From Methanomassiliicoccales archaeon (lineage in GTDB: Archaea > Thermoplasmatota > Thermoplasmata > Methanomassiliicoccales > JAAEEP01), in NCBI GenBank assembly GCA_013415695.1, contig JAAEEP010000002.1:86110-150109 (forward strand): a stretch of DNA of 64,000 bases, in the 5' to 3' direction. The notes under the pieces are model-generated. The model had not been told where the DNA came from. It searched no databases and saw only the letters and a program-made list of their open reading frames with translations. The stretch's first letter is position 1, and every line of letters begins with the position of its first letter. Positions 43,131 to 51,313 of this stretch are shown piece by piece. A program made the translations under genes and the position numbers.

Positions 43131-43325
43131 TCACATCGTGGCAACGAAGCCAATGATTATGAAGGCCACAGCCGCACCCATGTAGAAGATCAGCATCTTT
43201 CTTGATTCCTTCTTCCGTTTTTCCATTAAGGTTTTCTTGCACTCCTCTGAGCAGAAATCCTCACCCTCAGGTATTGGGTCATCACAGTAGAAGCAATGGG
43301 AATGTGGTGGAAGACTCGCCGCCAT
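43131..43325 (-). CDS. Small zinc-ribbon membrane protein (DUF2116-like)
   Basis: A 64-residue protein. A zinc-ribbon 'CFYCDDPIPEGEDFCSEEC' lies at 11-29, a basic linker 'KKTLMEKRKKESRK' follows, and one membrane helix ends the chain (about 45-62). This matches the short archaeal DUF2116 type. Its role is unknown. It is convergent with folP, 7 bases away, and lies 36 bases downstream of... rather, upstream on the same strand is the M20 gene's 3' end, so it may be the last gene of the cysK-M20 unit. Confidence 0.75.
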   Translation of the reverse strand: MAASLPPHSHCFYCDDPIPEGEDFCSEECKKTLMEKRKKESRKMLIFYMGAAVAFIIIGFVATM

Positions 43326-43361
43326 CCTTCACACAAACTCCTTGAACATACTTAATCCTTT

Positions 43362-44498
43362 TCAGGGGCCAGGTAATGAAAGGAATTCAAGCGCTGTCTG
43401 CTTAATTATCCTAGAGCAGGCGATCACGCTCTCGATGCTCACGAATTCCTCTGCCTCGTGTCCCTTGCATCCGCTTGGACCGAAGACCACAGATGGTATC
43501 CCGGATTGGTTCAGAATTCCGGCTTCTGGCCAACCCTCCATTCCACCCAATTGAATCTCCATACAAAGTGAATTGGCAGCGGACATGAGAGAATGGACAA
43601 TATCCTCATCGGGTGATATTTCAGTAGCCTTCCTGAAGAAGATGATCCTTCCCTTGATATCGATGCCATTGTTCCGAAGGGACGATATTATCTCGTCGAT
43701 CTCTTCCTGTATATCGGACTCCGTCTCGTCAGGCAACGTCCTCCTCTCGACTCTGAGTCTACAGTAAGCAGGGTATGTCGACCACCCCTCGCCACCGGAG
43801 ACCTGAGAGGCGTGGAGCGATGCTCGTCCTAGGAGTTCGTGACCGGTCTCTGAGATCAAATCATCAAGCTCACTCAATCTTCCTAGGAGCTGACCGCATC
43901 CCATGATGGCGTCAATCCCAAATTCGGTATCGCTGCCGTGGGCTGCTCTCCCGCCAATATCGAATTCGATCCAGGCGAATCCCTTATGGGCTACCACCGC
44001 TTTCATGTCGACCGGTTCGATCACTATTGCGGCGTCTGCGGTGACCTCCTCAACGAGCCTATCCACCCCCACCGCTTCGAATTCCTCATCCATGGTAGCG
44101 GCGAAAATGATCTCGCCGGGCAACTCATGACCGAGAAGTCCTTCTAGTGCCAGGAGCGTGGCGGTCATCCCCCCCTTTGTGTCAGCGGATCCCCTTCCGT
44201 AGAGGCGGTCCCCTTCGATTCTTGGATCGAAGGGAGGGATTGTCATTGTGTCAATGCCCACCGTGTCCATGTGACTCACGATCAGCAGCTTTCTCTCTCC
44301 GCCTCCAAGTCTAGCTATCAGATTGCTCCGGCCGTTCTTAACCCTCTGCTCCTTGTATACTATGCCCCTCATCTCAAACCATTCTTTGAGGTAATTGGCA
44401 AGTTCCAACTCTCCTGGATGGGAGGGCGAGAGCGATGGATTGACGCTATCAATGGTGACCAGGTCGCTGAGCAATCCGATAACAGACTCTCGATCCAT
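43362..44498 (-). CDS. M20 family peptidase/deacylase (ArgE/DapE/ACY1 type)
   Basis: A 378-residue binuclear zinc hydrolase. Metal and catalytic residues are seen in 'LLIVSHMDTVG' (H-x-D), 'LYGRGSADTKGGM' (Asp), 'ATMDEEFEAVG' (Glu pair) and 'FGPSGCKGHEAEEFV' (His). Members remove acyl groups from amino acids or cut dipeptides. The DapE reading is unlikely because this organism uses the DapL route. The gene starts 4 bases after the cysK stop, so an N-acyl amino acid or cysteine-related substrate is possible. Confidence 0.85.
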   Translation of the reverse strand: MDRESVIGLLSDLVTIDSVNPSLSPSHPGELELANYLKEWFEMRGIVYKEQRVKNGRSNLIARLGGGERKLLIVSHMDTVGIDTMTIPPFDPRIEGDRLYGRGSADTKGGMTATLLALEGLLGHELPGEIIFAATMDEEFEAVGVDRLVEEVTADAAIVIEPVDMKAVVAHKGFAWIEFDIGGRAAHGSDTEFGIDAIMGCGQLLGRLSELDDLISETGHELLGRASLHASQVSGGEGWSTYPAYCRLRVERRTLPDETESDIQEEIDEIISSLRNNGIDIKGRIIFFRKATEISPDEDIVHSLMSAANSLCMEIQLGGMEGWPEAGILNQSGIPSVVFGPSGCKGHEAEEFVSIESVIACSRIIKQTALEFLSLPGP

Positions 44499-44502
44499 GG
44501 TC

Positions 44503-45429
44503 TCATTCCTTCTCGAAGAGGTCCGTCGAAAAATATCTCATGCCAGTATCGGGAGCCAAGGTGACCACTTTGTCCCCCGGTCCCAATTTCTCAGCCACCC
44601 TAAGTGCGGCGATCACGTTGGCACCAGATGAGATGCCGCCCATTATGCCCTCTTCCCTTGCGAGCCTCCGTGCCATTAGGATGGCATCCTCATCCGAGAC
44701 GACCTCCACACTGGAGATAATGTCGGTATCGAGCACTTGCGGAATGAACCCGTCTCCGATGCCCTCTATTCTATGATCACCGTTCTCACCGTAAAGGATG
44801 GCAGAGCAACCCTCTGGTTCGACCGCGACAATCTGGGCATCGATCCCCTGCTCCTTGAAGTATCTTCCCACTCCGGTCAGCGTTCCTCCTGAGCCCACGC
44901 CAGCGATGAATGCCTTTAAATCACTTCCTGCCTGCTCCACGATCTCCGGTCCTGTCGTTAGCTGATGTGCTCTGACATTGTCAATGTTTTCGAACTGGCC
45001 GGGCATCCAATAATCTTCACTGCTCTCCAGTATCTCCTTCGCCTTGGCCATAGCAAGGTCCACGCCTACCTCTGTGCCTGGAGTGAAGACCAGATCGGCT
45101 CCGTAGGCGCGGATGACCATCTTCCGCTCCTCGCTCATCCTTTCAGGCATGACGATGGTTATAGGATATCCCTTGATTGCTGCCGCTAGGGCGAAGGCAA
45201 TGCCAGTGTTTCCGCTGCTCGCCTCCACTATCCTTTTCCCTGGCTTGAGCTCACCGCGTCGCTCTGCTTCCTCGATCATATACAGGGCAATGCGATCCTT
45301 AACGCTTGCGCTGGGATTGAAGAACTCTAGCTTGATCAGCACTTGGGCTCCACTCTCTGGGGCAATATTCCTAAGTTTCAACATCGGCGTATTGCATCTA
45401 AGCTCAAGGATGTGATTTGCTACCTTCAT
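44503..45429 (-). CDS. cysK: Cysteine synthase family PLP enzyme
   Basis: A 308-residue fold-II PLP enzyme. The PLP Lys is in 'FFNPSASVKDRIALYM', the substrate loop is 'EASSGNTGIAFALAAA', the phosphate site is 'GVGSGGTLTGVGRY', and 'HRIEGIGDGFIPQVLD' is typical of CysK/CysM. It makes cysteine from an activated serine (O-acetyl- or O-phosphoserine) and sulfide. The open frame reaches 45459, but ATG 45429 starts the family similarity. The M20 gene follows after 4 bases. Confidence 0.92.
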   Translation of the reverse strand: MKVANHILELRCNTPMLKLRNIAPESGAQVLIKLEFFNPSASVKDRIALYMIEEAERRGELKPGKRIVEASSGNTGIAFALAAAIKGYPITIVMPERMSEERKMVIRAYGADLVFTPGTEVGVDLAMAKAKEILESSEDYWMPGQFENIDNVRAHQLTTGPEIVEQAGSDLKAFIAGVGSGGTLTGVGRYFKEQGIDAQIVAVEPEGCSAILYGENGDHRIEGIGDGFIPQVLDTDIISSVEVVSDEDAILMARRLAREEGIMGGISSGANVIAALRVAEKLGPGDKVVTLAPDTGMRYFSTDLFEKE

Positions 45430-45820
45430 TTCACCACCCTTCCGTTTTCTTTGGTACAATCCGCCATGGACTATCCCGGCTTTAAGAACTTTCCATTAAC
45501 GCCCATGAAACCCAGAGTTGATAAATGATAAGCGGGATAGAATAGAAGGGAACATCCCCAATGACATCCTATAGAATACAATTTCTCGGAAATTCTCAAC
45601 CAATCTCGAATTGAATATGATATTATTCGAACCTACATCGGTAGTAGCTACGAAATCTAGTTAATATCTGAACTATTCTTGATTTTGTTAGACGAATGCC
45701 GATGGTTGGTGAGAAAATCTTAATATTTCTGAAATCAGTGGGAGCTGCGGTCTATATTCGAAAAATGGGCTTGTGCTTTAGCTTTCAAGAATATTTCGTC
45801 AAACACCGGGGGTGTATGCG
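45430..45820. other. AT-rich intergenic region between cysK and the ferredoxin gene
   Basis: About 390 bases with no gene that I can support. It must hold the divergent promoters of cysK (minus) and the ferredoxin-oxidoreductase pair (plus). A TATA-like GCTTTAGC at about 45775-45782 lies 45 bases before the ferredoxin start. CGAAT and ATTCG form short arms around 45610-45634. No tRNA or other RNA gene is seen. Confidence 0.5.
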
Positions 45821-46363
45821 TTGAAGAAGATTAAGATAAATCTTGATAAGTGCCTCGGATGTAAGGCATGCGAGATAGCATGCGCAAGGGAGCATGCTTC
45901 ATCTGAGAATCTTGCAGATGCTGCGAAGGAGAACCCCAAACCAAAGTCCAGGATCAAGATCCAAAGAGGAATCAGGATCCGGAATGAGGAAGAGCGAAGG
46001 GCCCCCTTCGGTGAATCCAAGAAGAAACTCCCCAAGAAGGCAGTATATGCTCTTCGATGTCGGCACTGCTCAAGTCCCCGTTGCGTGGACGCCTGCATAA
46101 CCGGTGCCTTGAGGAAGGACAAGGAAGGTGTGGTGATCCACGAAGCGGACAAATGCGTAGGATGCTGGATGTGTATAATGGCATGTCCTTACGGGGCAAT
46201 CAAGAGGGACCCCGCTTCAAAAATAATCCTCAAGTGCGATTTCTGTCTGGGGAGGTACACCCCAGCCTGTGTCGAGGCCTGCAAGACCGATGCCATAGTA
46301 GTAGTGGAGGTCGATGACTCCAGTGGAATCTTGGTCGAAGAGGTCGTTGAGGAGATTGGTTAA
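45821..46363 (+). CDS. CooF/HycB-like ferredoxin with four Fe-S sites
   Basis: A 180-residue electron-transfer protein of the DmsB/CooF type. Cys motifs are 'CLGCKACEIAC' (about 11-21), 'CRHCSSPRCVDAC', 'CVGCWMCIMACPYGAI' and 'CDFCLGRYTPACVEAC', giving four cubane clusters. GTG 45812 is possible, but TTG 45821 is better placed after the GGGGGTG at 45808-45814. The FAD oxidoreductase gene follows after one base. This pair often accompanies carbon monoxide dehydrogenase (cooS), but no cooS is in the window. Confidence 0.86.
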   Translation: MKKIKINLDKCLGCKACEIACAREHASSENLADAAKENPKPKSRIKIQRGIRIRNEEERRAPFGESKKKLPKKAVYALRCRHCSSPRCVDACITGALRKDKEGVVIHEADKCVGCWMCIMACPYGAIKRDPASKIILKCDFCLGRYTPACVEACKTDAIVVVEVDDSSGILVEEVVEEIG

Positions 46364-46364
46364 A

Positions 46365-47648
46365 ATGGACAAGTTCAAATATATCGTGATCGGCAACAGC
46401 GCTGCGGGAATCGCAACCGTCGAGGGGATAAGAAAACTCGACGGTGAAGGGACAATTGCCGTTATATCTGACGAGGATATGCATGCCTACTGCCGCTGTC
46501 TCACATCCTATTACATCAAGGGTAAGGTGGCCAAGGAAGGCCTACTGTTCAGGCCCAAGACCTTCTATGAGGATCTTAAGGTAACCCCTTTCCTTGGGAA
46601 GAAGGCCATCAAGATCAAGCCAGAAGAGAACTGGGTGGAGCTTGAGGGAGGAACCAAGCTCGGATATGATGAGCTCATGCTTGGAACGGGTGCCAGCGCG
46701 GTGGTCTACGATATGCCTGGCCATGAAAAGAAGGGCGTGTTCGTATTGAGAAAATACGACGATGCGGAAAAGATACTCAGTGAGGTTAAACCCGGAAAGA
46801 AGGCCGCGGTCCTTGGCGGAGGGCTCGTAGGACTCAAATCAGCAGACGCCCTTCATGCCCGGGGGATAGAGACTTACGTCATTATCACCTCCAAACAAGT
46901 GATGTCCCAGACTATGGATCCTGAGGGTGCAAAGATCATACAGGACAGGCTTGAGGAGAATGGCCTACATGTCATCACTGGAACTAGTGTTGAAGAGATC
47001 CTGGGCGGTGATCATGTTGAGGGTATCAGACTTTCAAGCGGGGCGATCGTAGAGATTGATATCCTGGTCTTCGGAAAGGGAGTTTTCCCGAACATCCATC
47101 TTGCAGTTGACGCTGGTCTGGAGACCGATTACGGCATCCTTGTAGACGAGCACATGAGAACCAGTGTCGCCAATATCTACGCAGCGGGGGACGTGGCAGA
47201 AGCCAAGGACCTGATCAATGGAGGTCGTTACATCCATGCCATATGGCCTAACGCGGTGGAACAGGGTAAAGTCGCTGGACTGAACATGGCCGGCGGAAAC
47301 GTGGAATACGAGGGAGGCATGGGAATGAACTCAGTCGAGTTGTTCGGCCTTCCATCGATAAGCATGGGCATCACCAAGCTTCGAAAGCCAGATGATTCAT
47401 ATGAGTTCCTGTCCAAGCTTGAGCCTGATAAACCCTTCTACCGCAAGATAGCCGTCAAGAACGGAAGACTGGTGGGCGCTGTTTGCATTGGCCAGGTGGA
47501 GAACGCTGGCATCTTCGCAGAGCTCATCCGCCAGAAGATCGATGTCTCCGAAATCAAAGAATTGCTACTGGATGAGGACTTCGATTACGCGAAGTTGCAC
47601 GACCTCAAGATACTGGACGACGAGGACATGTTCGTGAAGGTGTCTTGA
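46365..47648 (+). CDS. FAD/NAD(P)-dependent oxidoreductase, partner of the ferredoxin
   Basis: A 427-residue flavoprotein of the NADH oxidase/nitrite reductase-like class. It has the FAD loop 'IGNSAAGIATVEGIR', the NAD loop 'AAVLGGGLVGLKSADALHARG' (about 145-165) and the second FAD motif 'NIYAAGDVAEAKD'. The redox Cys of CoA-disulfide reductases is replaced by the 'YCRCLTSYYIKGKV' region, which still has two Cys. The open frame begins at 46314 inside the ferredoxin gene; ATG 46365, one base after its stop, is the start. The two proteins should move electrons between an Fe-S donor and NAD(P). Confidence 0.88.
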   Translation: MDKFKYIVIGNSAAGIATVEGIRKLDGEGTIAVISDEDMHAYCRCLTSYYIKGKVAKEGLLFRPKTFYEDLKVTPFLGKKAIKIKPEENWVELEGGTKLGYDELMLGTGASAVVYDMPGHEKKGVFVLRKYDDAEKILSEVKPGKKAAVLGGGLVGLKSADALHARGIETYVIITSKQVMSQTMDPEGAKIIQDRLEENGLHVITGTSVEEILGGDHVEGIRLSSGAIVEIDILVFGKGVFPNIHLAVDAGLETDYGILVDEHMRTSVANIYAAGDVAEAKDLINGGRYIHAIWPNAVEQGKVAGLNMAGGNVEYEGGMGMNSVELFGLPSISMGITKLRKPDDSYEFLSKLEPDKPFYRKIAVKNGRLVGAVCIGQVENAGIFAELIRQKIDVSEIKELLLDEDFDYAKLHDLKILDDEDMFVKVS

Positions 47649-47719
47649 GGGTACTAATCGAACACAGACATTCCAGCCATCTTCTTCTATTTTTAACAAT
47701 TTTTATCTAGGCGTAGCAC

Positions 47720-48082
47720 ATGCCATGGAACATGTGGAAGGTGTTCGGGGTACCCGAGAATATCATCGAATCTGGAGAGGTCTGGAAGAACCAGTTGATC
47801 GAGCTCTCCAGGAGGAAGAAGGGAAGGCCTCGGTTCTTGGAGATCATGGAGGTCGCTGAGGTCTCCCATTGGTTCGATAGCATCAAAGAGATACATGTGT
47901 TCTATGTTGAACTGCCGGAGAGGTTTGGGTCAGATGATGTTGAGTTCATTAAGGATTTCATCATTAAGATAATCAAGGGAAGCGAGGAACCCGTGATATC
48001 ACTTTTCGATGATCCCCAGAGGTACACTGTGATCATTACCTCAGAGAGTGAGAAGGACGTCTACAGAGGAATGAAGAAATAG
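47720..48082 (+). CDS. Protein of unknown function, 120 residues
   Basis: I do not recognise this protein. It is soluble and charged, with alternating helices and strands: 'WKVFGVPENIIESGEVWKNQ' at the start, then 'IHVFYVELPERFGSDDVEFI' and 'RYTVIITSESEKDVYRG' near the end. No Cys, no membrane segment and no known motif are seen. A TATA-like TATTTTTAAC at about 47688-47697 lies some 28 nt before the ATG, and codon use resembles its neighbours, so it is likely a real, separately transcribed gene. The stop is followed by a T6 run near 48114 that may end transcription. Confidence 0.65.
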   Translation: MPWNMWKVFGVPENIIESGEVWKNQLIELSRRKKGRPRFLEIMEVAEVSHWFDSIKEIHVFYVELPERFGSDDVEFIKDFIIKIIKGSEEPVISLFDDPQRYTVIITSESEKDVYRGMKK

Positions 48083-48120
48083 GATCGATATCCGCTAGGA
48101 TAGTTATTCTCCATTTTTTG

Positions 48121-49281
48121 TCAGAGGGTGGGTCCAACTCTCCAAATGTCCACGAAGCGGTATCCAAGTACCTCCGCCTTTGTCATCTTGCCAGAGGCGA
48201 CATTTAGTACTTCATGATAGAGCTTTTTACCTGCCTCTGAAATTCCCATTCCTGCCGTTATGATGTCGGATACATCGACGTCGATGTCATCCTTCATAGT
48301 CTTCGCTGTTCTGGGATTTCCCGTGATCTTCATCACAGGAACCACTGGGAGTCCAAAGGGAGCGCACAGTCCTGTGGAGAAAATTACCAGCTGAGCTCCT
48401 GCGGCCATGAAACCCGATACGACCTCGACCTCCCGCCCGGGAGAATCCATTACGATGAGACCATTCTCAGAAGGTTTCTCGGCGTACTCGATCACTTCAT
48501 TTAGAGTCCTGCTTCCCGCCTTTGCTATGGCACCTATGGACTTCTCCTCGATGGTGGACAAACCTCCTTTGATGTTTCCGGGTGTTGGCTGAGATCCTCG
48601 TATGTCAACGCCGGTCTTGATGCCCTCCTCTTCTATCCTGTCAACGATCTGGAGCAGTCGCTTTGCCACCCTCTCGTTCTTCGCGCGCTTCGCCATAATA
48701 TGCTCGGCCCCAATGATTTCGGTGGTCTCGCCGATTATGACCGTTCCCCCATCATCTATAATCATGTCCGCTGCATATCCAGTGGCCGGGTTCGAGGCAA
48801 CTCCAGAGGTCGTATCTGAGGCTCCGCACTTGATTCCCACCGTAAGGTTCGACAGATCGAAAGGTTTTCTTGAAGTCATCGATGCCTCCTGAGCCATCTC
48901 CCTAGCAATTCTTACGCCTTTGTCTATTGCCTGAAGTGTTCCGTTCTCTTTCTGGATACCAATGACCTCAACGTGCTTTCCGGTTCTCGCGATATCATCA
49001 GCGAGCTGTAGGGGATCGACAGCTTCGCACCCCAAGCTAACGACGAGGACTGAGCTACAGTTAGGATTAGATCCAAAGCCCACCAAGGTTCTTCTTGTCA
49101 TATCCAGATCCTTGCCCATCTGGATGCAACCCTGGTGATGCAGGAATGCTCGCGTATTCTCCACCCTCGCCTCTATTCGTTTGGCTACCTCGTTCGCACA
49201 GACTACCGAGGGAAGAATGGCGACATGATTCCTGACACCAGCATCTCCATTCTCCCGTTCAAATCCCATGAATGTTTCCAT
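48121..49281 (-). CDS. UxaA/SuyB-type dehydratase large subunit
   Basis: A 386-residue protein of the altronate/galactarate/sulfolactate dehydratase family. It has 'GFERENGDAGVRNHVAILPSVVCAN', 'HHQGCIQ', 'VSLGCEAVD', 'IKCGASDTTSGVASNPA' and 'MDSPGREVEVVSGFMAAGAQ', including the conserved Cys residues that may hold a metal or Fe-S centre. It removes water from a hydroxyacid. The small SAF subunit precedes it by 3 bases with an AGGAGGAAT binding site in front of the ATG, and a LarA paralogue lies upstream. The substrate could be a sugar acid or sulfolactate. Confidence 0.86.
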   Translation of the reverse strand: METFMGFERENGDAGVRNHVAILPSVVCANEVAKRIEARVENTRAFLHHQGCIQMGKDLDMTRRTLVGFGSNPNCSSVLVVSLGCEAVDPLQLADDIARTGKHVEVIGIQKENGTLQAIDKGVRIAREMAQEASMTSRKPFDLSNLTVGIKCGASDTTSGVASNPATGYAADMIIDDGGTVIIGETTEIIGAEHIMAKRAKNERVAKRLLQIVDRIEEEGIKTGVDIRGSQPTPGNIKGGLSTIEEKSIGAIAKAGSRTLNEVIEYAEKPSENGLIVMDSPGREVEVVSGFMAAGAQLVIFSTGLCAPFGLPVVPVMKITGNPRTAKTMKDDIDVDVSDIITAGMGISEAGKKLYHEVLNVASGKMTKAEVLGYRFVDIWRVGPTL

Positions 49282-49284
49282 AGC

Positions 49285-49581
49285 TCATTCCTCCTGGGAA
49301 ACGAGATCCCCTCTGCCTCTCAGACTCTCCACATTGTGAACGTGAACATGTGCTCCCTCTTTGATACTCACAGTGGCCTTTGCGATGACCTCACCATACT
49401 TCAATATCTCCTCTCCGAGCTCGATGTTCCTGGTTGCGAACTTGTGGCCAAAAGGAATGTCCTGAAGGATTTTTATAACTCTATCCTCGCCATTCCGTAT
49501 TGTGACCTCTTCGCTCTCCTTGAGCTCATCCAGCGCGGTTGCCACATTATCCTTTTCGCTCAGAACTATAGCTTTGCTCAT
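49285..49581 (-). CDS. UxaA/SuyA-type dehydratase small subunit (SAF domain)
   Basis: A 98-residue SAF-domain protein. 'VIKILQDIPFGHKFATRNIELGEEILKYGEVIAKA' spans the core, and 'GAHVHVHNVESLRGRGDL' is the ending common to the N-terminal part of altronate dehydratases. In SuyAB-like enzymes this part is a separate chain, as here. It is tightly linked to the large subunit gene (3 bases). Confidence 0.88.
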   Translation of the reverse strand: MSKAIVLSEKDNVATALDELKESEEVTIRNGEDRVIKILQDIPFGHKFATRNIELGEEILKYGEVIAKATVSIKEGAHVHVHNVESLRGRGDLVSQEE

Positions 49582-49664
49582 GATTTCCCTCCTTTTCTGT
49601 CAGATATCCATTCTCAATTATCTTGAACATTGGTAATGAGTATAACGACATTAGGCGAAATTAT

Positions 49665-50942
49665 TCACCTCATGTCAGGAGGCACTGGAAGCACATCACC
49701 TCCGTGATGTATGATCCCTATCCTCGCCCCTTCTCCGTGCTTCTTGAGAGCCAATTCCAGAGCTTCTTGCACAGTGTCGGCGTGTATGAGGTCCATGGAT
49801 TCCTTTTCCTCCCGTGTCAGCCCATCGGAGATCACATAAGTGTCCACGTCTCCTGTGGCTTTCTTAATGACCAGCAGTATCGATCCTGCCACCCGGTCAT
49901 CGACCTGGTCACAAAGCATCATGCTCTTCAGTTCGGCGTAGGTTGAGCGGCCTTTCTCCGAGAGGAAGGGGTGGTTACCAATTCCATCGGGTGTCGCGCT
50001 AACGAAGATTAATGAACCGCCCTCATCTAGGGTGCGACGAGCGTAGGATAGCGGCTTGGTGGCCTGCCACATGTCAGCGTCCGCGGGTTGTGCTTCCATG
50101 ATCACGATGTCCACCTTCTCCTTCAACTCCTTGACGAAGATGTCCTTTGAGTGTTTCATTCCCGCGTTATGGGCCGCGACCACATCGCCCGCGACCACCT
50201 TCACCAGCTCTTTATGAGCGTTGAACACAACATTCACGATGAAACGGAGTCCGGCCTGTTTTGCCACCTGTCTCATCTCATCCATAGCCTTGTTCTGAAT
50301 TTTTCCGGCGAAGTGGAGCACGCGATCATCATCCTGGCATATGAGAAAGTGGGTGGCTGCAGTTGTTTCTGGACCGCTAATCCCTGGCTGGATGATCTTG
50401 GCTCCACCCGAAAAACCGGCAAAGCAGTGGGGGACGATGCTTCCAACCGCGATTAGGAAATCGGAGTCGTATGCCAACTTGTTGACCTTTATGGGTGTCC
50501 CGCTCTCAGTGTGGCCAAGATCAACCAATTTCTCTTCCTCCATCCACTCGTGATTGATGACCCTCACCCTCTTGTAGTTCTCCTCACCAATGCATTCCCT
50601 GATCTCCCCTTCCTCCATGTAGCGGTGAGTGCCAAGAGCCACCATCACAGTGATGTCACTGTCTGGAATGCCCGCATCATTCAACTCGTCCAGAAGGATT
50701 CTCAATATCGTCCTCCTTGGAGTGGGCCTTGTGAAGTCATCCACCAGGATCATGATCTTCATACCGGCGTTCACCAGTTTTCCCAATCTTTCGCTCCCAA
50801 TGGGGTTGCTGATGGCCTCCTTTACCGCAATTTCCTCATTTTCCACAGGCTCAGCCTCTTCGGGCCAAAGTTCCCATGCTAAGCCATCATCAGGGACCTC
50901 GAAGTGTAGCTCCCTCTCTCCGCAGACCACTGATCGTTTCAT
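49665..50942 (-). CDS. Second LarA-type 2-hydroxyacid racemase
   Basis: A 425-residue paralogue of the protein at 39612-40853. The equivalent positions are kept: 'VDDFTRPTPRRT', His in 'ALGTHRYMEEGE', His in 'IVPHCFAGFSGG', cofactor-bearing Lys in 'GGAKIIQPGISG' and His in 'AATHFL'. Outside these blocks the two differ widely, so they likely act on different hydroxyacids. The dehydratase genes follow 83 bases later on the same strand, suggesting that it racemises the dehydratase substrate. The open frame reaches 50963; ATG 50942 has an AGAGGGGC site in front. Confidence 0.86.
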   Translation of the reverse strand: MKRSVVCGERELHFEVPDDGLAWELWPEEAEPVENEEIAVKEAISNPIGSERLGKLVNAGMKIMILVDDFTRPTPRRTILRILLDELNDAGIPDSDITVMVALGTHRYMEEGEIRECIGEENYKRVRVINHEWMEEEKLVDLGHTESGTPIKVNKLAYDSDFLIAVGSIVPHCFAGFSGGAKIIQPGISGPETTAATHFLICQDDDRVLHFAGKIQNKAMDEMRQVAKQAGLRFIVNVVFNAHKELVKVVAGDVVAAHNAGMKHSKDIFVKELKEKVDIVIMEAQPADADMWQATKPLSYARRTLDEGGSLIFVSATPDGIGNHPFLSEKGRSTYAELKSMMLCDQVDDRVAGSILLVIKKATGDVDTYVISDGLTREEKESMDLIHADTVQEALELALKKHGEGARIGIIHHGGDVLPVPPDMR

Positions 50943-51313
50943 TTTGCCCCTCTTTCTCTTCAATTCACGACACCATATATTTACTATGCCCCGTTAACTG
51001 CTCTCAAATGATCTGCTGGATAGAATATGGGAAAAATATACGAATATAGGAACATTGCTACGGAATACAGTAGAATATAAATTCACTTTAACTAGGATAT
51101 TAACGGAACCTCCTCTGGTTTCATAAAACCCCCTCTCAAAGTCTCTTTTTATAGGGTTCTCACTATATGTAGCCGAATTCTTTCAAATGTCCAGTATTAT
51201 CCTCATTTTATTCTTATCTAAAATGATTTTCATAACCAATAATCAGGTGATTGATAATCTGGAAATAGCCCTTTTTTATAGAGAATTCGAAGCCCACTAT
51301 GTAGGTAAGACCA
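50943..51313. other. AT-rich intergenic region before the giant protease gene
   Basis: About 370 bases without a supported gene. It holds divergent promoters. CTTTTTTATAG at 51271-51281 is a clear TATA box for the gene at 51314, predicting a leader of about 10 nt. Four GAATAT-like words (around 51023, 51042, 51063 and 51072) stand at uneven spacing and may be chance. Confidence 0.5.
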
